Source of the DNA: Aeromicrobium phoceense
GTDB lineage: Bacteria; Actinomycetota; Actinomycetes; Propionibacteriales; Nocardioidaceae
Direction: 5' to 3'
Length of the DNA: 64,000 nt
Assembly (NCBI RefSeq): GCF_013868155.1
Contig: NZ_JACEOG010000001.1
Location: forward strand, 1,922,001-1,986,000
Made by a program: the position numbers and the translations under genes. Positions 29,845 through 37,959 of the stretch are shown in pieces. The notes beneath the pieces were generated by a model, which made no database searches, was not told the origin of the DNA, and saw nothing but the letters and a program-made list of their open reading frames with translations. Position 1 is the stretch's first letter. Each line of letters opens with the position of its first letter.

Positions 29845-32280
29845 ATGGCGACCCGAACGTCTTCCCCGCCGCGCAAGCGGCCGTCCGGCAGCCAGGCCCG
29901 CAAGAAGCCCGCGGCGCGCAAGCCGACACCTGCGCGCAAGCCGGCCCCCCGCACGGGTCCTGGTCCACTCAGTGCTGCCCTGCACGGCATCATGCGCGCG
30001 TCCACCGCCTTCTGGCTGGGACTCGCCGGTGTCGTGGGCGCGATCGCCCGCAGCATCGGCCACGGTGCGAAGGAGCTCGACGCCGAGCAGCGTCGCGACG
30101 GGGTCGGCCTCGCGCTGGTCGCGCTCGCCCTGGTCACGGCCGCCGCGGTCTGGTGGGACGTCACCGGCGGCCTCGGTGCCGGCGTGCGCCGTGTCACCAC
30201 GGGCTCGGTCGGCGTGCTGGCCTGGGCCGTCCCGATCCTGCTGGCCGTCGTCGCCTGGCGCACCCTGCGCCACCCCGACCGCAACGGTCCGGCCGGTCGC
30301 CAGGCGATCGGCTGGGGAGCCATCGTCGGCGGCGTCCTCGGCCTCGTGCACCTCGCCCACGGCACCCCGCGCCCCAGCGACCCCGACATGTCCGAGGCCG
30401 GGGGAGCGGTCGGCTTCCTGTTCTCGGCGATCCTCGTCGACCTGCTCAAGACCGGGTGGGTCGTCGCCCCGATCCTGGTGCTCGTCGTCGTCTTCGGCGT
30501 CCTCGTCGTCACCGCGACCCCGCTGTACGCCGTCCCCGACCGCGTGCGCTCCGTCGTGAACCGTGCCCTCGGCCGCGACAAGCAGCCCGAGCCCGAGGCC
30601 GCTCCCGAGCCGGTCAAGAAGCGCCACCCGCGCACGATGCCGCTGGCCGACGAGCCGTTCGAGACCCCGCTCGTGGCCGGCCCGGACGACGACCGGCAGG
30701 TGCCCGTCACCGTCCCGCCGCCCGTCCCGGTGCTCTCCGAGCCCGAGCCGCAGCCCGATCCGCGTCCGCTCGAGCCGCTGCCCGTCCGCGCCGAGCAGCT
30801 CGCGCTCTCGGGCGACATCGTCTACACGCTCCCCGAGCCGAGCGCCCTGAAGGAGGGCACCCCGCCCAAGGCGCGCTCCGCGGCTTCGGACGAGGTCGTC
30901 GGCCGCCTCACCGAGGTGCTCGAGCAGTTCCAGATCGACGCCACCGTCACCGGCTACACGCGTGGCCCGACGGTCACCCGCTACGAGGTCGAGCTCGGCC
31001 CCGCGGTGAAGGTGGAGAAGGTCACGGCACTGAGCAAGAACATCGCCTACGCCGTGGCCTCCAACGAGGTGCGCATCCTGTCGCCGATCCCGGGCAAGAG
31101 CGCGATCGGCGTCGAGATCCCCAACGTCGACAAGGAGATGGTCTCCCTCGGCGACGTCCTGCGGTCGAACAAGGCCCGCAGTGACCACCACCCGATGGTG
31201 ATCGGCCTGGGCAAGGACGTCGAGGGCGGCTACGTCGTGGCCAACCTCGCGAAGATGCCCCACCTGCTCGTCGCCGGCGCCACCGGCTCGGGCAAGTCCA
31301 GCTTCGTGAACTCGATGATCTCCTCGATCCTCATGCGGTCCACGCCCGACGAGGTGCGCATGATCCTGGTCGACCCCAAGCGGGTCGAGCTGAACGCCTA
31401 CGAGGGCATCCCGCACCTCATCACGCCGATCATCACCAACCCGAAGAAGGCCGCCGAGGCGCTGGCCTGGGTCGTGCGCGAGATGGACCTGCGCTACGAC
31501 GACCTCGCCAACTTCGGCTACCGCCACATCGACGACTTCAACAAGGCCGTCGTCTCGGGCAAGGTGCAGGCGCCCCCCGGCAGCGAGCGGGTGCTCACGC
31601 CTTACCCGTACCTGCTCGTCGTCGTCGACGAGCTCGCCGACCTCATGATGGTCGCCCCGCGCGACGTCGAGGACTCGATCGTGCGCATCACGCAGCTGGC
31701 CCGCGCGGCGGGCATCCACCTGGTGCTCGCTACCCAGCGACCGAGCGTCGACGTCGTGACGGGCCTGATCAAGGCCAACGTGCCGAGCCGCCTGGCGTTC
31801 GCCACCAGCTCGCTGGCCGACAGCCGCGTCATCCTCGACCAGCCCGGCGCCGAGAAGCTCGTGGGCCAGGGCGACGGGCTGTTCCTGCCCATGGGCGCGA
31901 ACAAGACGATGCGCATGCAGGGCGCCTGGATCACCGAGGCCGAGATCGAGACGATCGTCACCCACTGCAAGGAGCAGCTGCAGCCGTCGTACCGCGACGA
32001 CGTCACCGCTCCCCAGCAGGCCAAGCGCGAGCTGGACGACGACATCGGCGACGACATGGACCTCGTGCTCCAGGCCGTCGAGCTCGTCGTGAACACGCAG
32101 TTCGGCTCGACCTCGATGCTGCAGCGCAAGCTGCGGGTCGGCTTCGCCAAGGCGGGCCGGCTCATGGACATCCTGGAGAGCCGCGGCGTGGTCGGTCCGA
32201 GCGAGGGCTCCAAGGCCCGCGACGTGCTGGTCAAGCCGGACGACCTGGCCGACGTGTTGGCCAGCATCCAGGTCGGCTGA
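29845..32280 (+). CDS. ftsK: DNA translocase FtsK
   Basis: The septum-located DNA pump that clears chromosome termini at division. It has 811 residues. A basic Pro/Lys/Arg N-terminus precedes four membrane helices (about residues 50-235), followed by an acidic Pro-rich linker. The RecA-like motor has Walker [10 protein letters not shown] (residue 478 on), [21 protein letters not shown] and the Walker B-like [10 protein letters not shown]. The C-terminal gamma winged helix reads [32 protein letters not shown] 29845 is 7 nt after TAGCCT, so probably leaderless. Confidence 0.97.
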   Translation: MATRTSSPPRKRPSGSQARKKPAARKPTPARKPAPRTGPGPLSAALHGIMRASTAFWLGLAGVVGAIARSIGHGAKELDAEQRRDGVGLALVALALVTAAAVWWDVTGGLGAGVRRVTTGSVGVLAWAVPILLAVVAWRTLRHPDRNGPAGRQAIGWGAIVGGVLGLVHLAHGTPRPSDPDMSEAGGAVGFLFSAILVDLLKTGWVVAPILVLVVVFGVLVVTATPLYAVPDRVRSVVNRALGRDKQPEPEAAPEPVKKRHPRTMPLADEPFETPLVAGPDDDRQVPVTVPPPVPVLSEPEPQPDPRPLEPLPVRAEQLALSGDIVYTLPEPSALKEGTPPKARSAASDEVVGRLTEVLEQFQIDATVTGYTRGPTVTRYEVELGPAVKVEKVTALSKNIAYAVASNEVRILSPIPGKSAIGVEIPNVDKEMVSLGDVLRSNKARSDHHPMVIGLGKDVEGGYVVANLAKMPHLLVAGATGSGKSSFVNSMISSILMRSTPDEVRMILVDPKRVELNAYEGIPHLITPIITNPKKAAEALAWVVREMDLRYDDLANFGYRHIDDFNKAVVSGKVQAPPGSERVLTPYPYLLVVVDELADLMMVAPRDVEDSIVRITQLARAAGIHLVLATQRPSVDVVTGLIKANVPSRLAFATSSLADSRVILDQPGAEKLVGQGDGLFLPMGANKTMRMQGAWITEAEIETIVTHCKEQLQPSYRDDVTAPQQAKRELDDDIGDDMDLVLQAVELVVNTQFGSTSMLQRKLRVGFAKAGRLMDILESRGVVGPSEGSKARDVLVKPDDLADVLASIQVG

Positions 32281-32294
32281 GTCGAAAGCGCCCC

Positions 32295-32300
32295 TATACT
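32295..32300 (+). promoter_or_regulatory. -10 element before the peptide cluster
   Basis: TATACT is an unusually strong -10 hexamer for this GC-rich genome and lies 46 nt before the transporter ATG, just after the ftsK stop. No good -35 is visible in the ftsK end. It marks the left edge of the accessory cluster. Confidence 0.6.
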
Positions 32301-32345
32301 CTTCAAGAAATCGTCGACGCTGGCGATGGAGAGTTCGGGGGACGT

Positions 32346-34229
32346 ATGCGGCCTGCGGCCAGCAGCGAGGGCATGGAGGTGCCGGACGCGGACCTGGATC
32401 CGCAGGACGAGGCGACATTCAGGCTGGGTCAGCACGCCTTGGTGCGGCACCATCTCGCATCGATATTTCGCTCACGTCGTGGTCCTTTGACCCTTGCCCT
32501 CGCCCTCGGTGTCGCGGGCAGCGCGGTGAGTCTCGCGCAGCCGTACCTCCTGAAGCGAATCCTCGACTCCCTACACGAACCCGAGGCACTCCGGCTCGTG
32601 CTGGTGCTCGCGGGAGTGGCTCTCGTCGCGGCCTGCTTCGACGCCATCCAGCAGTTCGTGGTGTCGCGGGAGGCTGAGCGGCTCGTTGCCGACCTCAGAT
32701 TGTCCCTGGTGCAGAAGTCCGTGCGCCTGCGCATGCCTGCCTACAGTGACGCGCGGATCGGTGACCTCGTCACCCGGCTCACCACGGACGCGAGCATGGT
32801 CCGCGGTGTGTTGGCGGGCGGAGTGCTCGATGTGCCCGGGAACGCGTTGGTGCTGGTGGGTGCTCTGACCATGATGGTCGTGCTGGACCCCGTCCTGTCA
32901 CTGATCGTCTTGCTCGGAACCGTGGTCGCTCTGGTCTCCGCTACGCTCGCCTCCCGGCAGATCCGAAGTCAGGCGATTGTCGTCCAACAGTCAGTCGGGA
33001 CCCTGGGCGCGGAGTACGAGCGGTCGGTGAGCGGTATCCAGACGGTGAGAGCCTGGGGCCAGGAGCAGCAGCTGGTTGCCCGCATGAGTGCCTTGATCGG
33101 GGATGCTCGAAAGCGTGGCACGAGGATCGCTGGCGTCGAGTCCGTTCTGTGGCCGGTGACGGGTCTCGTGATGCACGGTTGCATCATCGCCGTGGTCGCG
33201 GTCGGCGGCAGCCGGGTGGAGCTGGGAGAGATCTCCGTCTCCGACTTGGCTGCCTTCATGCTCCTGACCTTCATGGTCATCGCGCCCTTCAACCAGCTCG
33301 TTGGGACCGTGCTCGAGCTTCAGGTGGCTGGCGCGGCGTTGCTGCGTCTGGCCCAGATCGAGAGGTTGCCCGACGAGAGCGATCTCGACAGCCGATCGAC
33401 GAGGAACGCGTCTCCTCGCGAGTCCATCACGCATCCCCCCCGGGCCTCCGATCGCGCGGTTGGTCCCCGCCTCGTCCTTGGCTCGGTCGATTTCACCTAT
33501 GGGGATCAGCTGGCGCTCGACGGCATCAGCTTCGACGCCGGTCCCGGTGGCGTCACCGCACTGGTGGGTCCGTCGGGGTCCGGGAAGTCGACCATCCTCG
33601 CGTTGCTCATGAGATTCGTCGATCCCAGCCGCGGCAGGATCACCATGGACGGCGAGGACATCGCCGACCTCGATCCCGCCGCAGTTCGGTCCCAGATCGC
33701 GTTCGTCGGTCAGAACGCGGAGATCCTGGCGGGCACCGTGAGGCAGAATCTCACGCTCGGTCAGAGGACGGACAGCGTGGAGCGGGAGCGCACCTGGGAG
33801 GTCCTCACTCGCCTCGGACTCGGCGCACGCCTTCGATCTGCGAATGGACTGGACACTGCGGTGGGGGAGCACGGGTTGCAGTTGTCGGGGGGCGAGAAGC
33901 AGCGTCTGGTCGTTGCCCGCGCGCTCCTGTCCGACCGCCCGGTGGTACTGCTGGACGAGCCGACGAGCGGAGTGGATGCGACCAACGAGGCGGAGATACT
34001 GAGTGCCCTGGCCGAGGTGCCCGGGAAGACGTGCATTCTCGTCACGCATCGCCCCATGGCGATGTCCTCGGCCGAGAAGATCGTCCTCATCGACGCGGGC
34101 AGGGTGGTGTCCGTAGGGACGCACGAGGAGCTTCTCCGGAGCGACGACCTGTACGCCCGCTTGAACGAGCGTTCCTCAGGCCCGCGCGAACTCGCGCGAA
34201 GGATGGACGCGCCAAGGTCCTCCTTGTAA
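32346..34229 (+). CDS. ABC exporter (fused membrane and ATPase domains)
   Basis: A 627-aa half-transporter that probably exports the peptide product encoded just downstream. An N-terminal six-helix membrane domain (about residues 40-340) is followed by an ATPase domain with Walker [10 protein letters not shown] (408-416), signature LSGGE (513-517) and Walker B VVLLDEP (533-539). There is no N-terminal C39 peptidase domain, so leader removal must be done by another protein; an SDH-type protease is encoded downstream. The ATG follows GGGGGACGT. Wobble positions are visibly richer in A/T than in ftsK, a hint of foreign origin. Its last codons also appear as a relic upstream of the second peptide gene. 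Confidence 0.93.
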   Translation: MRPAASSEGMEVPDADLDPQDEATFRLGQHALVRHHLASIFRSRRGPLTLALALGVAGSAVSLAQPYLLKRILDSLHEPEALRLVLVLAGVALVAACFDAIQQFVVSREAERLVADLRLSLVQKSVRLRMPAYSDARIGDLVTRLTTDASMVRGVLAGGVLDVPGNALVLVGALTMMVVLDPVLSLIVLLGTVVALVSATLASRQIRSQAIVVQQSVGTLGAEYERSVSGIQTVRAWGQEQQLVARMSALIGDARKRGTRIAGVESVLWPVTGLVMHGCIIAVVAVGGSRVELGEISVSDLAAFMLLTFMVIAPFNQLVGTVLELQVAGAALLRLAQIERLPDESDLDSRSTRNASPRESITHPPRASDRAVGPRLVLGSVDFTYGDQLALDGISFDAGPGGVTALVGPSGSGKSTILALLMRFVDPSRGRITMDGEDIADLDPAAVRSQIAFVGQNAEILAGTVRQNLTLGQRTDSVERERTWEVLTRLGLGARLRSANGLDTAVGEHGLQLSGGEKQRLVVARALLSDRPVVLLDEPTSGVDATNEAEILSALAEVPGKTCILVTHRPMAMSSAEKIVLIDAGRVVSVGTHEELLRSDDLYARLNERSSGPRELARRMDAPRSSL

Positions 34230-34266
34230 TGTGCGGGTCAATTCAATCCGATCTGGGGGGCATGGA

Positions 34267-34455
34267 ATGGACGCACTGGGATTCGACCTGGCCGTGAACG
34301 ATGAAGGGACCGAGAGCGAGGACGACGCGTCATGGATTGCTGAGTCCGGAGCTGAAGCAGGGTGGGGCTGCACCAGATTCGGCGTGACTCGCTGGGGTGT
34401 CACCCTCTACTACCGGCGCCTTGCCTTCGATGTCGCGACCTTCTGCGGCGGCTGA
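34267..34455 (+). CDS. Putative RiPP precursor peptide A1
   Basis: A 62-aa peptide. MDALGFDLA and an acidic stretch (NDEGTESEDD) look like a leader. The block SWIAESGAEAGWGCT (residues 22-36) is identical in the paralog downstream, and the C-terminus is RRLAFDVATFCGG. Two Cys (35 and 60) are conserved between the copies. Serine, threonine, Asp and Glu in the second half offer donor and acceptor side chains for ATP-grasp ester or amide links. GGGGGG lies 6 nt before ATG 34267; longer in-frame starts at GTG 34231 would break the match with the paralog, so I reject them. No known family was recognised. Confidence 0.85.
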   Translation: MDALGFDLAVNDEGTESEDDASWIAESGAEAGWGCTRFGVTRWGVTLYYRRLAFDVATFCGG

Positions 34456-34482
34456 TGATGGAGTCCTGAGCGTTCGCGCATT

Positions 34483-34521
34483 GCGGCGACCGCGAGTTGC
34501 GCGTCAGCTCACGGTCGCCGC
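34483..34521 (+). terminator. Hairpin between the two precursor genes
   Basis: GCGGCGACCG (34483-34492) and CGGTCGCCGC (34512-34521) form a perfect 10-bp stem, extended by an inner GAG/CTC pairing. It may attenuate transcription from the first peptide gene or protect its mRNA 3' end. The second copy has its own duplicated upstream region. Confidence 0.65.
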
Positions 34522-34592
34522 GTTGTCGATTCCCGCGACCCGACTCGCCGTTCGCTGCTGTCGACGTTGACGGCTCGCCGACGTGCCGGAGG

Positions 34593-34659
34593 GGATGGAC
34601 GCCTCAATGACTTGCTTGTAGTGTGCGGGGCAATTCATACGGATTCGGGGGGACTTGAG
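34593..34659 (+). repeat. Second copy of precursor upstream region (first copy 34201-34266)
   Basis: Both copies begin GGATGGACGC and then share CTTGTAxTGTGCGGGxCAATTC, a C/T-rich spacer and GGGGGG just before ATG. In the first copy this stretch encodes the last codons of the ABC exporter (M-D-A-P-R-S-S-L-stop). In the second the frame survives as a relic, M-D-A-S-M-T-C-L-stop. This points to tandem duplication of [exporter 3' end + leader + precursor gene]. The conserved part probably includes a promoter, but no convincing -35/-10 pair could be fixed. Confidence 0.75.
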
Positions 34660-34851
34660 ATGGACGCATTGGGTTTCGATCTGGCTCGTGACGCCGATGA
34701 GATCGACGGCACGATGGACTCGTCGTGGATCGCGGAGTCGGGCGCGGAAGCTGGGTGGGGTTGCACCAAGGCTCAGGGAGTGCGCGTGGGCGGGGTGTTG
34801 ATCCGGTACAAGCGCCTCGCTTGGGATGCCGCGACGATTTGCGGAGTATGA
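34660..34851 (+). CDS. Putative RiPP precursor peptide A2
   Basis: A 63-aa paralog of the peptide 393 bp upstream. MDALGFDLA is identical, the acidic spacer differs (DADEIDGTMD), SWIAESGAEAGWGCT is identical, and the tail is KRLAWDAATICGV. Cys35 and Cys60-equivalent (Cys61) are conserved, together with the (R/K)RLAxDxATxCG end. The two diverge mainly between residues 37 and 50. This pattern fits two related products from one enzyme set. The stop overlaps the ATG of the ATP-grasp gene (ATGA), so synthesis of substrate and enzyme is coupled. Confidence 0.86.
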   Translation: MDALGFDLARDADEIDGTMDSSWIAESGAEAGWGCTKAQGVRVGGVLIRYKRLAWDAATICGV

Positions 34852-35855
34852 CACCGTCCCCTCCCACGTTGCTCATTCTGGGCGACCGCGAGGATCCGCA
34901 TGTCTGCGTGGTCGTGGACAAGCTTCGACGTTCGAGTTTCTGCGACTTCGCCGTCTTCGACCCGGCGGAAGCCCGAGACGCAGACCTGCGCGTGATGTTG
35001 TCCGGCACCCAAGGGGTCGCCGAACTAACGACGGATGAGGGCGTCGTCAAGTCCGAGCACGTGCGGGTGGTCTGGCGCCGACGGCCCCGAGGTGCGGACG
35101 CCGAAGACATCGAGGACCTGGTGCAGAGGGGCTTCGTGAAGAACGAGACGAATCACGCCGTGGCCGGCTTCCTGTCGTTGATCGAGAACGCCACCTGGTT
35201 CAACTCGCCCGAGGCTGAGCGAGTGGCTGGGAACAAGGTCAGCCACACGTTGGCAGCCGCGCGTGTGGGCCTGACGACAGCAGACTCGCTCGTGACCAAT
35301 CAGCCGGAGATCGCTGGTCTGTTCCTCGAGGAGGGGTCGACCGTCTACAAGACGCTCGGCGGAGTGGTCGGAGCGTTCTCCGAATGCCCGGAATGCGTGG
35401 CCCGACAGCAGCCGAGCGGAGAGTCACGAAGCTTCGACTTCTCCACGAAATTGCTGTCACCCAGTCAGGATCTTTCGGGTCTGCAAGTGGCTCCCGGGAT
35501 TCTCCAGCGCTTCGTTCCGAAGGAATATGACGTCCGGGTGACGGTGTTCGGGGGCCGCGCGGTGGCTACCGAATTCCACTCGCAGACCGACGCGAGGTCC
35601 ATCGTTGATTTCCGAGTGAGGGGAGACGTCATTCCGAGAGCTCCGCATGACTTGCCCGACGAGATCGCCGCGAGGTGCGTGGCACTTCTTGATCACTTCG
35701 GTCTGCGAGTCGCCACGTTGGACTTCGCTGTGACCGGTTCGGAGTACGTCTTCCTCGACCTGAACCCGGATGGTCAGTTCCTCTTCATGGATGACGACGA
35801 CCTCGAGCGGGTCGCTGGACCATTCGCCAGACACCTGATGGCCGAGGCGTCATGA
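34848..35855 (+). CDS. ATP-grasp peptide ligase, MvdD/graspetide-like
   Basis: A 335-aa ATP-grasp enzyme that would use ATP to link an Asp/Glu side-chain carboxylate of the precursor to a Ser/Thr hydroxyl or Lys amine. Features match RiPP-maturing ATP-grasp ligases: a pre-ATP-grasp N-domain (LLILGDREDPHVCVVVDKL), WFNSPEAERVAGNKVSHTLAAARVGL around residue 117, the central LQRFVPKEYDVRVTVFGG and the C-terminal metal loop LDLNPDGQFLF (Asn306-Gln310). A CPEC motif (Cys180, Cys183) is unusual and could bind zinc or be redox active. ATG 34848 overlaps the second precursor; the stop overlaps the protease gene. Confidence 0.9.
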   Translation: MTPSPPTLLILGDREDPHVCVVVDKLRRSSFCDFAVFDPAEARDADLRVMLSGTQGVAELTTDEGVVKSEHVRVVWRRRPRGADAEDIEDLVQRGFVKNETNHAVAGFLSLIENATWFNSPEAERVAGNKVSHTLAAARVGLTTADSLVTNQPEIAGLFLEEGSTVYKTLGGVVGAFSECPECVARQQPSGESRSFDFSTKLLSPSQDLSGLQVAPGILQRFVPKEYDVRVTVFGGRAVATEFHSQTDARSIVDFRVRGDVIPRAPHDLPDEIAARCVALLDHFGLRVATLDFAVTGSEYVFLDLNPDGQFLFMDDDDLERVAGPFARHLMAEAS

Positions 35856-36703
35856 GCGATCCGAGGACAACGAAACCGCTTGCCGTCGAGACCGGTCGGC
35901 ATGCGCTCTACTTCTGGAGCGCTCAGCTGACGGCGAACGACGTCCCCGTGATCGACATGTTCCTCCCTCCCGGCCGTGAGACGGACGTGATCCTCGGGAT
36001 CGACGGCGGGTCTGTCGACGCGGGACGACGGCTGGCTCGATATCTGGAAGGCAAACCCGAGCACATTCGAGCCCTGATTCCCACCGCGGCCACCTCTGCC
36101 GGCACGATCGCCGCGCTTGGTGCGGACGAGATTCAGCTGTCAGAGGTCGGATGCCTCAGCCCGGTCGACCCGAGTCTGTCCGCGACCCTTCCCAACGGTG
36201 TCAGCTACGACGTTGCTGCCGAGGACGTGCGTCGACTCCGTGAGGCGGAATGCACGTGGTTCCCCGGGTCGGAAGCAGCTGTTCAGGCGCTGTTCCAGCG
36301 CCTCAACCCGATCGTCCTGACCCAGCTCTACCGTTCGGAAGCCGAGGTCGTGGGGGCTGTCGAGAGCCTGCTCTCGCGTGGTCGCCACCTGCTGCCGTCG
36401 GCTGAGGCGAGCAAGGTGGCGAACGAGTTGGTCAACGCCTTCGGAAGTCACTTGCATGCGATCGATCGCCGGGAGGCGCGTGAGATCGGATTGGACGTGC
36501 TCAACATGAGCGTGGAAGTCGAGGCGATTTGCAAGACGATCGTGGCGCCCGAAGTCGTCTCCTCGTCTGAGAGCGAAGGCGTGGATCGCGGCCGAGTGCT
36601 CGCACGAATCGTGGGGGTGGATGGCCCGCTGGTCGAGAAGGTCGTCCTTCCCGACGGCGCGTTGGCCTGGGTCACGCCGAACGCGTCCGGTTCGTCCACG
36701 TGA
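35852..36703 (+). CDS. SDH-family (ClpP-fold) serine protease
   Basis: A 283-aa cytoplasmic protein of the serine dehydrogenase proteinase family (ClpP/crotonase fold). The key block IDGGSVDAGRRLARYLEG supplies the Gly-Gly oxyanion region and TAATSAGTIAALGADEI the candidate nucleophile Ser82, followed by LSPVDPSL, where family members have LGPxDPQ. No signal peptide or membrane segment is seen. Its place after the ligase suggests it cuts the leader from the modified precursor, since the exporter lacks a peptidase domain. That role is inference. It overlaps both neighbours by 4 nt. Confidence 0.85.
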   Translation: MSDPRTTKPLAVETGRHALYFWSAQLTANDVPVIDMFLPPGRETDVILGIDGGSVDAGRRLARYLEGKPEHIRALIPTAATSAGTIAALGADEIQLSEVGCLSPVDPSLSATLPNGVSYDVAAEDVRRLREAECTWFPGSEAAVQALFQRLNPIVLTQLYRSEAEVVGAVESLLSRGRHLLPSAEASKVANELVNAFGSHLHAIDRREAREIGLDVLNMSVEVEAICKTIVAPEVVSSSESEGVDRGRVLARIVGVDGPLVEKVVLPDGALAWVTPNASGSST

Positions 36704-37221
36704 TCACGACCGAGGTGCCGGTTCTCATCTCCGCTGGCGTTCTGCTGTGCTCGGGCGTGGGAAAGGCTGCCAACTTCGCGCGGACCAGCGCGTCTCTCGA
36801 AGGTTCCTTCGCCCTGCGACCCCACGTAGCGACGAGATTGAACGCCGCGCTCATCGTCGTGGAGACGGCGATCGCCCTGATGCTGCTCTCTCCGCTTCGC
36901 GTCGCTGGACTGGTCTCGGCCTCCCTGCTCTTCGGGGCCTTCCTCGCCTACACGGCGTTCATCGTGATCTCGGGGCGCGAAAGGACCTGCATGTGCTTCG
37001 GTCAGAGTGCTCGCCGGATCGGCTGGCCAACCGTGGTCCGCAACGCGTTGCTCTTGGCGATTGCTGCATACGGTGCGTACTTGGTCGCGAACGGCGGGGT
37101 TCTGGATCTCCGACGCGAACTCGCCACCAAGGTCCTGATCGCCGCCTACTTCGTGCTTCTCTTCTGGGCATGGGCGCAGGTATTCGAGGACGAAAGCCAG
37201 AGGAAGGACGTGGTCGCATGA
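36700..37221 (+). CDS. MauE/DoxX-like membrane redox protein
   Basis: A 173-aa membrane protein with four hydrophobic helices (about residues 3-20, 45-65, 70-90 and 105-125, plus a final one near 145-162). It matches MauE-type proteins, which support disulfide formation outside the cytoplasm. A Cys-Met-Cys pair (Cys97, Cys99, RTCMCFG) sits after the third helix, where MauE relatives carry redox cysteines. The GTG start at 36700 overlaps the protease stop. With the thioredoxin encoded next it forms a plausible thiol-oxidation or reduction pair for the two conserved precursor cysteines. Confidence 0.83.
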   Translation: MITTEVPVLISAGVLLCSGVGKAANFARTSASLEGSFALRPHVATRLNAALIVVETAIALMLLSPLRVAGLVSASLLFGAFLAYTAFIVISGRERTCMCFGQSARRIGWPTVVRNALLLAIAAYGAYLVANGGVLDLRRELATKVLIAAYFVLLFWAWAQVFEDESQRKDVVA

Positions 37222-37790
37222 GTTACGACGCGTGGCTCGCGATGGCCTGTGTGATCAATCTCATTCTGTTCCTTCGCCTCCACTCCCGGCTCGGAGCGGT
37301 AGCGAAGGGACGGTCCAAGGATGAGGAATTCGTGCTCTGTCCGGCCGGTACGACACTCGGAGAGCAGGCATCGAGGGAGCTGGGTATCGACGGCCAAGAG
37401 TCTGTACTGCTCTATCTGTCCTTCGGCTGCCCGGTGTGCGGGTTGGCGATCCGGCAGCTCCCGCGGTGGGTGGAGTTGGCCGGTGATCAAGGGCTCAACG
37501 TGGCGGTGGTGGCAGAGGCGGAAGGGGAAGCGCAGTTGATCTCGCTCCGGAGTCAGATCCACGACATCGCTCCGAGCGTCTCGGTGCATGCTGTCGCTGA
37601 TGGCCACCCCGTCTGGGCGCAGTTGAACTCACGACAGCTCACGCCGGCGTTCATACACGTCAGGGACGCCCGCGTCATCGTGAGCGGAGAGTACGGGGGA
37701 CGGGCCTGGCAGCGGTTCGCGCGGGGAATCGTCGACAGGGCTCGGAACGGCGAAAGCGTCGCGCTGGACGAGATGGAGCGTCCGCGGTGA
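37218..37790 (+). CDS. Membrane-anchored thioredoxin-like protein (MauD/TlpA type)
   Basis: A 190-aa protein with one N-terminal membrane helix (residues 5-22) and an extracytoplasmic thioredoxin fold. The active site is Cys71-Pro-Val-Cys74 (YLSFGCPVCGLAI), and a cis-Pro-containing TPAFIHV segment follows near residue 140. MauD and TlpA proteins act as disulfide oxidants or reductants for exported proteins. The ATG overlaps the MauE-like stop by 4 nt. It is the last gene of the cluster; nothing of the set continues past 37790. Confidence 0.87.
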   Translation: MSYDAWLAMACVINLILFLRLHSRLGAVAKGRSKDEEFVLCPAGTTLGEQASRELGIDGQESVLLYLSFGCPVCGLAIRQLPRWVELAGDQGLNVAVVAEAEGEAQLISLRSQIHDIAPSVSVHAVADGHPVWAQLNSRQLTPAFIHVRDARVIVSGEYGGRAWQRFARGIVDRARNGESVALDEMERPR

Positions 37791-37919
37791 GCTCGCGGCA
37801 TCGTCTCGCACGCTGCGTGAAGCCACGACCTGGCGATGAGTGATCCCTCATGCCACGGGGCTGCCTGAGGCCAACGGCGGTCCACGGCGGTTCGTCCGTG
37901 CATTCGCGTCGGTCAGCAC

Positions 37920-37959
37920 TAGGCTCGACGGACCAACGCGTTCACCCTCGGGGGTGAAC
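37920..37959 (+). promoter_or_regulatory. Promoter -10 and palindrome before CD225 gene
   Basis: TAGGCT at 37920-37925 is a reasonable -10. GTTCACCC-TCGG-GGGTGAAC at 37940-37959 forms a perfect 8-bp hairpin or operator in the 5' leader, just before the AAAGGGAA ribosome-binding site. Which regulator, if any, uses it is unknown. Confidence 0.5.

Noticed and set aside
27070-32418. Open frame of about 1780 codons on the minus strand opposite dapA, rnj and ftsK
   Set aside because: It crosses three well-supported plus-strand genes and has a shadow-type composition with no domain.
34231-34455. Longer versions of the two precursor peptides (starts at 34231 and 34567)
   Set aside because: The paralogs align only from MDALGFDLA; upstream residues differ in frame context, and GGGGGG ribosome-binding sites sit just before ATG 34267 and ATG 34660.
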